Below, one piece after another: positions 1-8,331 of a DNA stretch of 64,000 bases. The notes under the pieces are model-generated. The model did no database searches and was not told the DNA's origin. It saw nothing but the letters and a program-made list of their open reading frames with translations. The stretch's first letter is position 1. Each line of letters opens with the position of its first letter. The stretch covers positions 1-64,000 of the forward strand of contig NZ_FTNI01000038.1 in assembly GCF_900156315.1 (NCBI RefSeq). The letters run 5' to 3'. Source of the DNA: Microbispora rosea. GTDB taxonomy: Bacteria > Actinomycetota > Actinomycetes > Streptosporangiales > Streptosporangiaceae. The translations under genes and the position numbers were made by a program.

Positions 1-505
1 CCTGGTTCTCCGCGCTCAAGGCGACGAGATCGTGAAAAGCGGCGTCGCGTAGCCCGAAGGCGCCATAGGCCATGATCCCGTTGCCTCCCTCCAGCTCCGC
101 CATCTCCTCCAGCATTCGTCGCAGACCGGCCACCTGCTGCAAGGATGCGCGTTCGGCGGATCTGCGCGCCGCTGCCGGCTCGAGGAGCAGGCGGAGCTCA
201 AGCATGTCCTCGAATCGCTGACGAGTGATTTGGGGAGGAATGCGATAGCCGGCATGGGGCACACGCACGACCAGGCCCTCGGCCTCCATGCGGTTCAGAG
301 CGTCTCGAATCGGCGTCTGCGAGACCCCCAGCTCTCGCGCCAGGACGTCGATCGTGACGCGGGAGCCAGGCTCGATCCGCAGCGACATCAGCTGTCCGAG
401 CAGCGTGTCGTACACCTCGTCGGCAAGCCGGCCGCGAGATCTTCCCGGCGGCGCTCCGCCTGTCATGGCCCCACGGCGCCGCACGATCATCGTTTCGTCG
501 TCCAT
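1..505 (-). CDS. GntR-family regulator (FCD type), partial at window edge
   Basis: The gene reads leftward from an ATG whose complement lies at 503-505 and is cut by the left edge after about 168 codons. A winged helix-turn-helix (about residues 25-95) contains VLARELGVSQTPIRDALNRM, the typical GntR recognition helix. It is followed by the start of an all-helical FCD effector domain (FEDMLELRLLLEPAAARRSA). FadR-subfamily proteins of this kind usually bind small carboxylic or sugar acids and repress neighbouring catabolic operons. It is divergent from the ABC importer and dehydrogenase genes that begin at 900, so it is the likely regulator of that unit. The effector is unknown. The family call is firm; the C-terminal half is not visible. 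Confidence 0.88.
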   Translation of the reverse strand, partial: MDDETMIVRRRGAMTGGAPPGRSRGRLADEVYDTLLGQLMSLRIEPGSRVTIDVLARELGVSQTPIRDALNRMEAEGLVVRVPHAGYRIPPQITRQRFEDMLELRLLLEPAAARRSAERASLQQVAGLRRMLEEMAELEGGNGIMAYGAFGLRDAAFHDLVALSAENQ

Positions 506-899
506 CGTGACGTGAGGTCCTTTCTGGAGTTTTCGGGAACCTGTTGACGTCGTTCGCAACGCTGCTGGATGTTGACGCCCCCACTCGGATCGTATAGGAA
601 AGGTGGCGGATGCCAGCCATCCTTCCTCCATCTCGGAACCGCCCGTCATCGCTCCGCTTCGATCAGTTGGAGCTCCCATGAGCATGCTCGACGTCCTACT
701 CGGCTCGCCGCCGGGCCACACAAGGGCCGAAGGACCTCTCGACTGCTTGAAGCCCCATTACGTCGCGGCGTACTCGTGACGCCGGTCTGCGGGTCAGCCC
801 CTGCGACAGCCGGCAACACGCCTGAACACCCCCCAGTAACTGCTCGGCGAAGCACGCAGTAAGGCTCCAGAGCTCCCCACTCAGAAAGCAGGCAAGAAG
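506..899. promoter_or_regulatory. Divergent intergenic region with candidate promoter for the ABC importer operon
   Basis: This stretch of about 390 bp between the GntR gene and the binding-protein gene has no convincing gene. On the + strand, TTGACG at 572-577 is followed after 17 bases by TAGGAA at 595-600, with TATAGG overlapping at 593-598. This is a plausible but imperfect SigA-type promoter. A second TTGACG lies at 544-549. If the promoter is right, the operon leader would be about 290 nt. No clear GntR palindrome was identified by eye. Confidence 0.35.
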
Positions 900-2321
900 A
901 TGCGGTATCCAAAGCGAATAGGACGACTGTCCGTTCCTCGTCGAACGGCGCACCTGGCGACGGCGGCCCTGTTGGTGGCCGCCATGGCGGCCTGCGGCCA
1001 GGACGACGGCGCGAATTCGAGCGCCCCCAAGGCGCCGGCGACCATCCCGGAGCTCACCAAGGACCCGCTGACCCTCAGCTTCATCTGGTTCGACTGGCCC
1101 CCCGCCCACGCGCTGGAAACCTTCGCGAACGCGGAGTACACCAAGGAGCGGCCGAATGTGACCATCAAGGTCAACACCGTGCCGAACGCGAACTGGCACG
1201 ACGCGATGTTCACCCAGTTCGCGGCGCACAAGACCGACTTCGACATTCCGGTCCTGGACTCTCAGCACATCGGTGAGGCCGTGACGAACGGCAACATCCT
1301 CGACATCACCGACTTCGTCAAGAAGAACATCGACGTCAAGGCCTACAACCCGTACCTCCTGGCGGCCTACGGCCAGTTCCCCCAGGCGGAGACCGGGAAG
1401 CGCGACGAGAACGCCAGCCTGTACGGACTGCCGCTGCTCGGCGACACCTGGACGATGATCTACCGCAAGGATCTGATCGGCGACACGCCGCCGAAGACCT
1501 GGGACGAGATGATCTCGGTCGCCGAGAAGTGCCAGGCGGACAACCCCGGCGTCAGCGGGCTGGCTTTCCACCAGGCCAACGGCTCCGACGCCGCGGCCGT
1601 GACCTACAACACGGTCAACGGCCTCTACGGCGGCAACCTCTGGGACGCCAAGGCGCGCAAGATCGAGGGCGTCATCAACGACGCCGCGGGCCAGGAGGCG
1701 ATGGACATCCTGGTCAACAAGATGAAGCCGCTGACCGCCAAGGGCTCCGGCAACTGGTTCATCGACGAGGTGAACGCGGCGGTCGCCCAGGGCAAGGCAT
1801 GCATCGCGTTCAACTGGATCGCCGCGAGCGGCGCTCTGCTCGACCCGAAGCAGTCGACGCTCGGCTCCACAAAGGAAGAGATTCTCGACAAGCTGGGCTT
1901 CGCCCCCCTGCCGAGTCAGAAGACGAACCTGGTGCCTCTCGGCGGCATGGGAATGCACGTGTCGGCCTACTCCTCCAAGGAGAAGCAGGCTGAGGCTCTG
2001 AACTTCATGAAGTGGTTCGAGCAGGCGGACATCCAGAAGAAGTGGGCCGCGGCCGGTGGCGTGCCGGCGCGTACGGACGCCCTGGAGTCTCCCGAGTTCC
2101 TCAACGCCGGACCGTTCAACAAGGTGTACACCGAGTCGGTCCCGCGCATGCGGGACATGTGGAATGTGCCCGAGTACGCGCGCCTCATCGACATCGAGAA
2201 CACCAACGTCAACGCGGCTCTCAACGGCGCGAAGGCGCCGAAGGACGCGCTCAATGACATCGCCAAGGAGCAGCAGAGCGTGCTCGACTCCAGCGGCCGC
2301 AAGGGCGGCGGCGGACTGTGA
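900..2321 (+). CDS. Extracellular solute-binding lipoprotein of a CUT1 ABC importer
   Basis: This 473-residue protein captures substrate outside the membrane and delivers it to the adjacent permeases. Residues 1-32 form a lipoprotein signal with two arginine-rich patches, a hydrophobic stretch and a lipobox-like MAAC at the predicted lipidated Cys. The rest is a family 1 solute-binding fold (LSFIWFDWPPAHALETF near the start, GLPLLGDTWTMIYRKDLI in the middle, a C-terminal NAALNGAKAPKDAL segment). Binding proteins of this class usually take sugars, polyols or glycerol phosphates, and the substrate cannot be read from the sequence. Its TGA overlaps the GTG start of the next gene, so the five transporter genes are translationally coupled. 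The start is ATG at 900; the ribosome binding site in front is weak (AAGAAG). Confidence 0.9.
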   Translation: MRYPKRIGRLSVPRRTAHLATAALLVAAMAACGQDDGANSSAPKAPATIPELTKDPLTLSFIWFDWPPAHALETFANAEYTKERPNVTIKVNTVPNANWHDAMFTQFAAHKTDFDIPVLDSQHIGEAVTNGNILDITDFVKKNIDVKAYNPYLLAAYGQFPQAETGKRDENASLYGLPLLGDTWTMIYRKDLIGDTPPKTWDEMISVAEKCQADNPGVSGLAFHQANGSDAAAVTYNTVNGLYGGNLWDAKARKIEGVINDAAGQEAMDILVNKMKPLTAKGSGNWFIDEVNAAVAQGKACIAFNWIAASGALLDPKQSTLGSTKEEILDKLGFAPLPSQKTNLVPLGGMGMHVSAYSSKEKQAEALNFMKWFEQADIQKKWAAAGGVPARTDALESPEFLNAGPFNKVYTESVPRMRDMWNVPEYARLIDIENTNVNAALNGAKAPKDALNDIAKEQQSVLDSSGRKGGGGL

Positions 2322-3268
2322 GTGACCCCGTCTCTCTGACGACGGACCGCCCCGGGCAGGTGGCGTCGACGACGCCGCCTGCACCGGGTCGGTCCCGCCA
2401 CTTGAGCGACCGCTGGCTCGCGGTGCTCTTCATCTCCCCCGCGTTGCTGCTGTTGCTCGCGATGTCGGTTTTCCCGTTGCTGTGGGCGCTGTACCTGTCT
2501 TTCACCGACTACTCGGCCACCCGCGGGGGGCCCGCCACCTTCGTCTGGTTCGGCAACTACACCGCCATCCTGGCTTCGGCGCAGGTCCACCTCAGGGCCT
2601 TGACGACGTTGATCTACGTGGTCGGCGCGGTCGCCCTGCAGACCGTGCTCGGCTTCTCCATCGCCTACCTGATCTCACGGCGCACGCACGGGCGAGGACT
2701 GCTGACCACTCTGTTCCTGGTTCCGATGATGCTGTCGCCGGTCGTGGTCGGGCTGTTCTGGCGATTCATGCTCGACGCGCAGTTCGGCGTGATCAACAGC
2801 ATGCTCGGCTCGCTCGGCCTGGGGCAGGTGGAGTGGCTCACCCGGCAGCAGACGGCGTTGTTCTCCCTGATCGTGGTCGACACGTGGCAATGGACGCCGT
2901 TCATCATGCTCATCGCACTCGCCGGCCTTACCGCGGTCCCCAAGTACTTGTACGAGGCCGCCTCGATCGACCGGGCGTCCGAGTGGTTCCGGTTCCGCAC
3001 CATCACTCTTCCGCTGGTGTGGCCGTTGCTCCTCATCGCTGTGTTGTTCAGGGCCATCGAGGCCTTCCGCCTGTTCGACCTCGTCTACATCCTCACCAGC
3101 GGAGGTCCGGGGGTCTCCACCGAGACGTTGTCGTTCCACGTCTACAAGGTCGCGTTCCTGGGCTTCAACACCGGAACCGCCTCGGCGTACGGGATCCTCA
3201 TGGTCCTCATCGTCATCGTCCTCACGCAGCTCTACCTGCGCTACCTCAACAAGCTCAAGGAGGACTGA
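2318..3268 (+). CDS. ABC importer permease, MalF/UgpA type
   Basis: This 316-residue membrane protein starts at a GTG that overlaps the preceding stop by four bases. Six transmembrane helices are apparent, the first being LFISPALLLLLAMSVFPLLW. The cytoplasmic coupling (EAA) loop reads YEAASIDRASEWFRFRTITL, with the conserved EAA-x3-G position occupied by A, which still fits CUT1 permeases. It forms the channel heterodimer with the next gene product and contacts the two ATPases encoded downstream. Its stop TGA shares its last base with the ATG of the next gene, a TGATG overlap. Confidence 0.92.
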   Translation: MSDPVSLTTDRPGQVASTTPPAPGRSRHLSDRWLAVLFISPALLLLLAMSVFPLLWALYLSFTDYSATRGGPATFVWFGNYTAILASAQVHLRALTTLIYVVGAVALQTVLGFSIAYLISRRTHGRGLLTTLFLVPMMLSPVVVGLFWRFMLDAQFGVINSMLGSLGLGQVEWLTRQQTALFSLIVVDTWQWTPFIMLIALAGLTAVPKYLYEAASIDRASEWFRFRTITLPLVWPLLLIAVLFRAIEAFRLFDLVYILTSGGPGVSTETLSFHVYKVAFLGFNTGTASAYGILMVLIVIVLTQLYLRYLNKLKED

Positions 3269-4179
3269 TGGCCGTCTCCGTCGACGAGGCCGTGGCCACA
3301 GGTCCTGCCCGGGATCGCACGCCCTCCGCGCGCCGTCTCGGCGGCCGGGGCCGCTCCGTGCTGGAGGTCGTGCTACTGACCGTGCTGGCCGTCGTGATGC
3401 TGTTTCCGGTGCTGTGGATGATCGAGACGTCCATCAAGGAGAACCGGGACGTCTACGCCATCCCGGCCAAGTTCTTCAACTTCACGGTCACCATGGACCA
3501 TTTCAAGGACGTGTTCGTCGCCCCCGGCGGCGGTCGCTCGGCCTTGTCCGTGGCGTTCCTCAACTCCGTCCTTGTCGCCGGGGTCTCCACGGCGCTGGCC
3601 ACAGTGCTGGGAGTCCCGGCGGCCTGGGCCTACTCACGCTTCTCCGTGAAGGCCAAGAAGGACCAGCTGTTCTTCATCCTGTCCACCCGTTTCATGCCGC
3701 CTGTGGTGGTCGTGATCCCGATCTTCCTCATGTATCGCCAGGTCGGACTCATCGACTCCAAGCTCGGCCTGATCCTCATCTACGCCGCGTTCAACGTCCC
3801 GTTCACGATCTGGATGATGAAGGGGTTCGTCGACGAGGTGCCCGCGGAGTATGAGGATGCCGCCATGCTCGACGGCTACACCCGTATGCAGGCGTTCTGG
3901 CGATTCACCCTTCCCCTGCTCCTGCCCGGGATCGCCGCGACGGCGGTCTTCGCACTCATCTTCTCGTGGAACGAGTTCGTGTTCGCCATCTTCCTCACCT
4001 CCAGCGACGGCGTGCGGACGGCCCCACCCGCCATCGCCGGCCTCATCGGTGGAACCACTGTGGACTGGGGTCTCGTGGCCGCCGCCTCCCTGGTGTTCGC
4101 CCTACCGGTGCTCATCTTCGCCTACCTGGTGCGCAAGCACCTCGTCGCCGGCGTGACCCTCGGGGCGGTGCGACGCTGA
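3268..4179 (+). CDS. ABC importer permease, MalG/UgpE type
   Basis: A 303-residue second permease subunit. I place the start at the ATG at 3268, which overlaps the preceding TGA and has AAGGAGG just upstream; an open frame further upstream is not coding. A first transmembrane helix follows a 30-residue cytoplasmic tail (LEVVLLTVLAVVMLFPVLWM). The coupling loop is YEDAAMLDGYTRMQAFWRFT, with the conserved D-A-A-x3-G-x8-F/L pattern. It pairs with the upstream permease to form the translocation pore. The end overlaps the first ATPase gene by one base (TGATG). Confidence 0.92.
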   Translation: MAVSVDEAVATGPARDRTPSARRLGGRGRSVLEVVLLTVLAVVMLFPVLWMIETSIKENRDVYAIPAKFFNFTVTMDHFKDVFVAPGGGRSALSVAFLNSVLVAGVSTALATVLGVPAAWAYSRFSVKAKKDQLFFILSTRFMPPVVVVIPIFLMYRQVGLIDSKLGLILIYAAFNVPFTIWMMKGFVDEVPAEYEDAAMLDGYTRMQAFWRFTLPLLLPGIAATAVFALIFSWNEFVFAIFLTSSDGVRTAPPAIAGLIGGTTVDWGLVAAASLVFALPVLIFAYLVRKHLVAGVTLGAVRR

Positions 4180-5246
4180 TGGCGGGCATCGAGGTGACCG
4201 CCCTGCACAAGCGCTACCCGGACGGGACGGTCGCGGTCGAGCACGTGGACCTGTCCATCGGCGACGGCGAGCTGTTCGTGATGCTCGGCCCTTCGGGCTG
4301 CGGCAAGACGACCACGCTGCGGGCCATCGCCGGCCTGGAGAGGCAGACGACGGGCGACATCCGCATCGGCGACACGCTGGTCAACGACCTGCCGCCCGCC
4401 GAGCGCGACATCGCCATGGTGTTCCAGTTCTACGCTCTCTACCCGCATCTGAGGACCCGCGACAACCTGGCGTTCCCGCTGCGGGCCGAGGGACTGCCCA
4501 AGTCGGAGGTGCAGGAGCGGGTCGACGAGGCCGCCCGGCTGATGCGGCTCGGTCCGCTCCTGGACCGCCGACCGCACCGGCTGTCCGGCGGGGAGCAGCA
4601 GCGCGTCGCGCTTGCTCGCGCCCTGGTGCGGCGACCGCGCGCATTCCTCATGGACGAACCCCTCACCAATCTGGACGCGGAGCTGCGTGCGGACATGCGC
4701 ACGGAGATCAAGCACCTGCAGGGGGAACTGGGGACGACGATGGTCTACGTCACCCACGACCAGGTCGAGGCGATGTCGCTCGGTCACAGGATCGCCATCC
4801 TCAACAAGGGGCGCGTCGAGCAGATCGGCACGCCGCTGGAGGTCTACGACCGTCCGGCGAGTCTTTTCTGCGCCGCGTTCATCGGCTCTCCGCCGATGAA
4901 CCTGATCGAGGTGGAGGTGGCCGACGGGAAGCTGCGCAGTCAGGGCGGGCTGGTCCTCACCCCACCGCCGAACCTGCCGCGCGACCGTCGCCTGGTCGCA
5001 GGCGTCCGGCCGGAGGCGCTGGAGGTCACGGAACCAGGGGCGGAACGTTCGGTCCCGGCCCGCGTGGTCTCGGCGGAGTGGCTGGGCGACGAAATCATCT
5101 ACGTGGTTGACTACGGCGGCCAGCGCGAAGTACGGGTTCGGATGCCACCGACTGTCCGTTTCGCCGCTGACGCACCGGTCGGGCTGCGGCACACCGGCGG
5201 GCCCCCGCCGGTCTACGACGTGAGCACGGAAGAGCTGGTGGCCTGA
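4179..5246 (+). CDS. ABC importer ATPase 1 (MalK/UgpC type), canonical motifs
   Basis: A 355-residue nucleotide-binding subunit that powers the importer. All catalytic motifs are intact: Walker A GPSGCGKTT, Q-loop MVFQFYALYPHL, signature LSGGEQQRVALARAL, Walker B FLMDEPLTNLD and H-loop VTHDQVEAMSL with His193. A C-terminal OB-fold (TOBE-like) regulatory domain follows from about residue 235. The start is the ATG overlapping the permease stop. A second, different ATPase gene follows immediately, so the transporter probably uses a heterodimer of ATPases, as reported for the rhizobial glycerol importer GlpS/GlpT. Substrate unknown. Confidence 0.92.
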   Translation: MAGIEVTALHKRYPDGTVAVEHVDLSIGDGELFVMLGPSGCGKTTTLRAIAGLERQTTGDIRIGDTLVNDLPPAERDIAMVFQFYALYPHLRTRDNLAFPLRAEGLPKSEVQERVDEAARLMRLGPLLDRRPHRLSGGEQQRVALARALVRRPRAFLMDEPLTNLDAELRADMRTEIKHLQGELGTTMVYVTHDQVEAMSLGHRIAILNKGRVEQIGTPLEVYDRPASLFCAAFIGSPPMNLIEVEVADGKLRSQGGLVLTPPPNLPRDRRLVAGVRPEALEVTEPGAERSVPARVVSAEWLGDEIIYVVDYGGQREVRVRMPPTVRFAADAPVGLRHTGGPPPVYDVSTEELVA

Positions 5247-6319
5247 TGGGAACCGTGGCAGTGGAAGGGCTGCGCAAGTCCTTCGGTAAGGTCCAGGCCC
5301 TGGACGGGGTGACGCTGGACGTGCCGGACGGCTCGTTCTTCGTCGTGCTCGGGCCCTCCGGGGCGGGCAAGACGACGACCCTGCGAGCGATCGCCGGCCT
5401 TGAGAAGCTCGACGCCGGGTCGGTGCACCTGGACGGGAGGGACGCGACCGGTGACCCCCCGGCGGCACGCGACCTGGCCATGGTCTTCCAGAGCTACGCC
5501 CTCTACCCGCGACTCACGGCGTACGAGAACATCGCTTCGCCGCTGCGGGCACGCCGGTCTTCTTCGAGCGAGATCGCCGCTGCCGTCGAGCGGATGTCGA
5601 GCCTGCTGCACATCGAACGTCTGCTGCAGCGTCGTCCCTCGCAGATGTCCGGCGGTGAGATGCAGCGTGTCGCCCTGGCACGGGCGCTCGTCCGTCGCCC
5701 GCGCGCGTTTCTCATGGACGAGCCGCTGACGAACCTCGACCTCAAGCTCCGCGTCGAGATGCGCACCGAGCTCACCCGCATCCACCGGAGCCTCGGGGGA
5801 ACCTTCGTCTACGTGACCAACGACCAGGTCGAGGCGCTGTCCATGGCCGACCAGGTCGCGGTCATCAAGGAGGGGAAGGTGCAACAGGTCGGAACGCCGA
5901 CCGAGGTGTACGAGCGTCCGGCCAACCAGTGGGTCGCGGGCTTCGTCGGAAGCCCGCCGATCAGCCTGCTCGCCTGCCGCGCCGAGGGAGATCGTCTGAT
6001 CGGGGAAGGCTGGACGCTGCCGCGGCCCCGCTGGACCACGGCTGAGGACGGTCGTCCGCTGATGCTGGGCCTGCGCGCGGAGGACCTGTCCGTCGAGCAG
6101 CGTGGTGACGCGTCGTTGCCGGGTGAGCTCTACGGGCTTGAGCCGCTCGGTGACCGGACGGTGGTCGACGTCCGGGTGGGGACGGAGATCCTCAAGGTCA
6201 AGGCACGACCCAGTGTCACCGGTACGCCGGGCGAGCGGCTGCATGTCACGGTCGACCTGGACCGTGCGCACCTGTTCGATGCGGGCACCGGGCTGGCGCT
6301 GTCCGAGGCCGGGAGGTAA
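5246..6319 (+). CDS. ABC importer ATPase 2, H-loop histidine replaced by Asn
   Basis: A 357-residue paralogue of the preceding ATPase, starting at an ATG that overlaps its stop. Walker A (GPSGAGKTT), Q-loop (MVFQSYALYPRL), signature (MSGGEMQRVALARAL) and Walker B (FLMDEPLTNLD) are all conserved. The switch (H-loop) residue is Asn192, in VTNDQVEALSM, where His is expected; the codon AAC at 5819-5821 is unambiguous. A TOBE-like C-terminal domain is present. In other ABC proteins loss of this His strongly lowers hydrolysis, so the pair probably has one competent and one impaired ATP site. The open frame ends at TAA, followed by a second copy of the 13-base GGGAGGTAACCGC string. Confidence 0.9.
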   Translation: MGTVAVEGLRKSFGKVQALDGVTLDVPDGSFFVVLGPSGAGKTTTLRAIAGLEKLDAGSVHLDGRDATGDPPAARDLAMVFQSYALYPRLTAYENIASPLRARRSSSSEIAAAVERMSSLLHIERLLQRRPSQMSGGEMQRVALARALVRRPRAFLMDEPLTNLDLKLRVEMRTELTRIHRSLGGTFVYVTNDQVEALSMADQVAVIKEGKVQQVGTPTEVYERPANQWVAGFVGSPPISLLACRAEGDRLIGEGWTLPRPRWTTAEDGRPLMLGLRAEDLSVEQRGDASLPGELYGLEPLGDRTVVDVRVGTEILKVKARPSVTGTPGERLHVTVDLDRAHLFDAGTGLALSEAGR

Positions 6320-6607
6320 CCGCCCGGGAGGTAACCGCACAGGGCGGCGACGTCACCACGCGCCGCACGTGCGATCGGGCCTCGGTGGACCGTCACCGGT
6401 GAGCATGGCCTGACGACGTGAAGCAGCCATGGCCCGAGAAGGCGATCGGCGGCGCGGGGCGTCGCCCTGCGGCCAGGGCCGAGGCCAGGTTCGACCCGCT
6501 CGGCAACCTCGACCCCGACGAGGTCGTGTGACCCGTTCGTCAACGCGCGTGCCGCGATCGCCGAGGTCACACCGGACATCACCAAGAACATCACAGGAGG
6601 CGACGCA
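6320..6607 (+). pseudogene. Inter-operon gap with a possible frameshifted gene remnant
   Basis: Between the second ATPase and the aldehyde dehydrogenase there is no intact gene, but a protein-like reading remains. From GTG 6418 one frame reads VKQPWPEKAIGG... to RFDPLGNLDPDEVV and hits TGA at about 6530. Shifting by one base there continues as DPFVNARAAIAEVTPDITKN up to the ATG of the dehydrogenase. The codon use is coding-like. It could be the C-terminus of a decayed catabolic enzyme whose family I do not recognise, or chance. A short direct repeat (GGGAGGTAACCGC, twice) marks the 5' side at about 6311-6337. Confidence 0.3.
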
Positions 6608-8068
6608 ATGAGCGACCCGATGAACGTCCTGGCCCCCGAGCACCGGCGGCTCCGGATCGGCGACACCTGGCGCGACGCCGCCGGCGGAGCCACCTTTGCC
6701 GTCGAGGACCCGGCCACCGGCAAGGCCATCGCCGAGGTGGCGGACGCCGGCGTCGTCGACGGGCTCGCCGCTCTGGAGGCGGCGAGCGAGGCGATGGCGG
6801 AGTGGGCGGCGACCCCGCCGCGAAAGCGGTCAGAGCTGTTGACCGCGACGTACCGGGCACTGACCGAGCGATCCGAGGAGGTCGCCCGGCTGATAACGCT
6901 CGAGATGGGCAAGCCGCTCGCCGAGGCCCGGGGAGAGGTGGCCTACGGCGCCGAGTTCTTCCGTTGGTTCGCCGAGGAGGCGGTGCGCATCGAGGGGCGC
7001 TACAACACCGCTCCCGGTGGTGGGTATCGCATCCTCACCGTGCCGAAGCCGGTCGGACCGTGCGTCTTCGTGACGCCCTGGAACTTTCCGCTGGCCATGG
7101 GCGCCCGTAAGATCGCCCCTGCGCTGGCGGCGGGCTGCACGACTATCACCAAGCCGGCGGCCCAGACGCCACTCACCATGCTGCTCCTGGCCCGCATCAT
7201 GGAGGAGGTCGGCGTTCCCCCGGGCGTCGTCAACGTCGTGACGACCAAGCGTTCCGGCGATGTGGTCTCAGCACTGCTGGCCGACCGCCGGACCCGCAAG
7301 CTTTCGTTCACCGGATCGACCGAAGTCGGGCGCGTGCTGCTACGACAGGCGGCGGACAACGTGCTGCGCACATCCATGGAACTGGGCGGCAACGCGGCCT
7401 TGATCGTATGTGCCGACGCGGACCTGGACGTCGCGCTCGACGGTGCCATGGTGGCCAAGATGCGCAACATCGGGGAGTCCTGCATCGCGGCCAACCGAAT
7501 CTACGTCGAGGAGCCGGTGCTCGAGGAGTTCACGACGCGCTTCGCCAAGCGGATGGGCGCGCTTTCGGTGGGCCATGGTCTCGACGACGGCGTGGACGTC
7601 GGAGCGTTGATCGACGAGCCCTCGGTCAACAAGATCGACGAGCTCGTCACCGACGCGGTCGATCGCGGCGCCCGTGTCCTGGTGGGCGGCGAGCGTCCGG
7701 ATGGGCCGGGCCACTTCTACCCGCCGACGGTCCTCGTCGACGTGCCCGAAGACGCGCAGATCCTGGAGGAGGAGATCTTCGGCCCGGTGGCGCCGATCAT
7801 CTCGTTCACGTCCGACGACGAGGTGATCGCGAAGGCCAACGACACCGAGCACGGCCTGGTCGGATACGTCTTCACCCGTGACCTCCAGCGGGCGCTCCGG
7901 TTCACCGAGGGGCTGGAGACGGGGATGGTCGGCATCAACCGTGGTTTGATCTCGGACCCGTCTGCTCCGTTCGGAGGCGTGAAGCAGTCGGGGATCGGCA
8001 AGGAGGGGTCGCACGAGGGCATCCTCGAGTACCTCGACGTCACCTACGCGGCGATCGACCTACCGTGA
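6608..8068 (+). CDS. NAD(P)-dependent aldehyde dehydrogenase, succinate-semialdehyde dehydrogenase-like
   Basis: A 486-residue ALDH-superfamily enzyme that oxidises an aldehyde to its acid. The nucleophile is Cys292 in NIGESCIAANRIYV, and the general base Glu lies in MELGGNA. The cofactor-binding stretch TPWNFPLAMGARKI is present, as are GSTEVGRVL and the C-terminal FGGVKQSGIGKEG. The GESCIAANR context is typical of actinobacterial succinate-semialdehyde dehydrogenases (GabD-like), though substrate prediction within this family is unreliable. The start ATG has CACAGGAGG upstream. It sits between the importer genes and the iron-type alcohol dehydrogenase, which suggests sequential alcohol to aldehyde to acid oxidation of the imported compound. 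Confidence 0.9.
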   Translation: MSDPMNVLAPEHRRLRIGDTWRDAAGGATFAVEDPATGKAIAEVADAGVVDGLAALEAASEAMAEWAATPPRKRSELLTATYRALTERSEEVARLITLEMGKPLAEARGEVAYGAEFFRWFAEEAVRIEGRYNTAPGGGYRILTVPKPVGPCVFVTPWNFPLAMGARKIAPALAAGCTTITKPAAQTPLTMLLLARIMEEVGVPPGVVNVVTTKRSGDVVSALLADRRTRKLSFTGSTEVGRVLLRQAADNVLRTSMELGGNAALIVCADADLDVALDGAMVAKMRNIGESCIAANRIYVEEPVLEEFTTRFAKRMGALSVGHGLDDGVDVGALIDEPSVNKIDELVTDAVDRGARVLVGGERPDGPGHFYPPTVLVDVPEDAQILEEEIFGPVAPIISFTSDDEVIAKANDTEHGLVGYVFTRDLQRALRFTEGLETGMVGINRGLISDPSAPFGGVKQSGIGKEGSHEGILEYLDVTYAAIDLP

Positions 8069-8331
8069 CCGGCCTGCTGCTCCGGGTGCCCGCCGAGGAT
8101 CACCGCGCCCTGTGCACACATGGCCTGACCGGCCTCCACCTGTCGGGCGGGACCCGGGCCATGGCCGGCACGAATCCGCCGGCACCCGGGCCCGACCGAG
8201 CCGGGGAGCCCGGCGTGCGCCTGCGCCACCCGGCAGCCGACCTTGCCGACGCCGTCCCGGTCTCGCAGGTGACCCGGACGTCCGCCCAGCAAACCACCGC
8301 CGACGTTCCAGAGAGGCACCGACATGCTTGA
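8065..8331 (+). CDS. Possible small coupled ORF between the two dehydrogenase genes
   Basis: An 88-codon frame begins at a GTG that overlaps the dehydrogenase stop (GTGA) and ends eight bases inside the next gene. The position is exactly what a translationally coupled operon gene would show, and its third positions are GC-rich. The protein (rich in Ala, Pro, Thr and Arg) matches no family I know and has no evident domain. It may simply be an open frame in spacer DNA. Confidence 0.22.
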   Translation: MTGLLLRVPAEDHRALCTHGLTGLHLSGGTRAMAGTNPPAPGPDRAGEPGVRLRHPAADLADAVPVSQVTRTSAQQTTADVPERHRHA

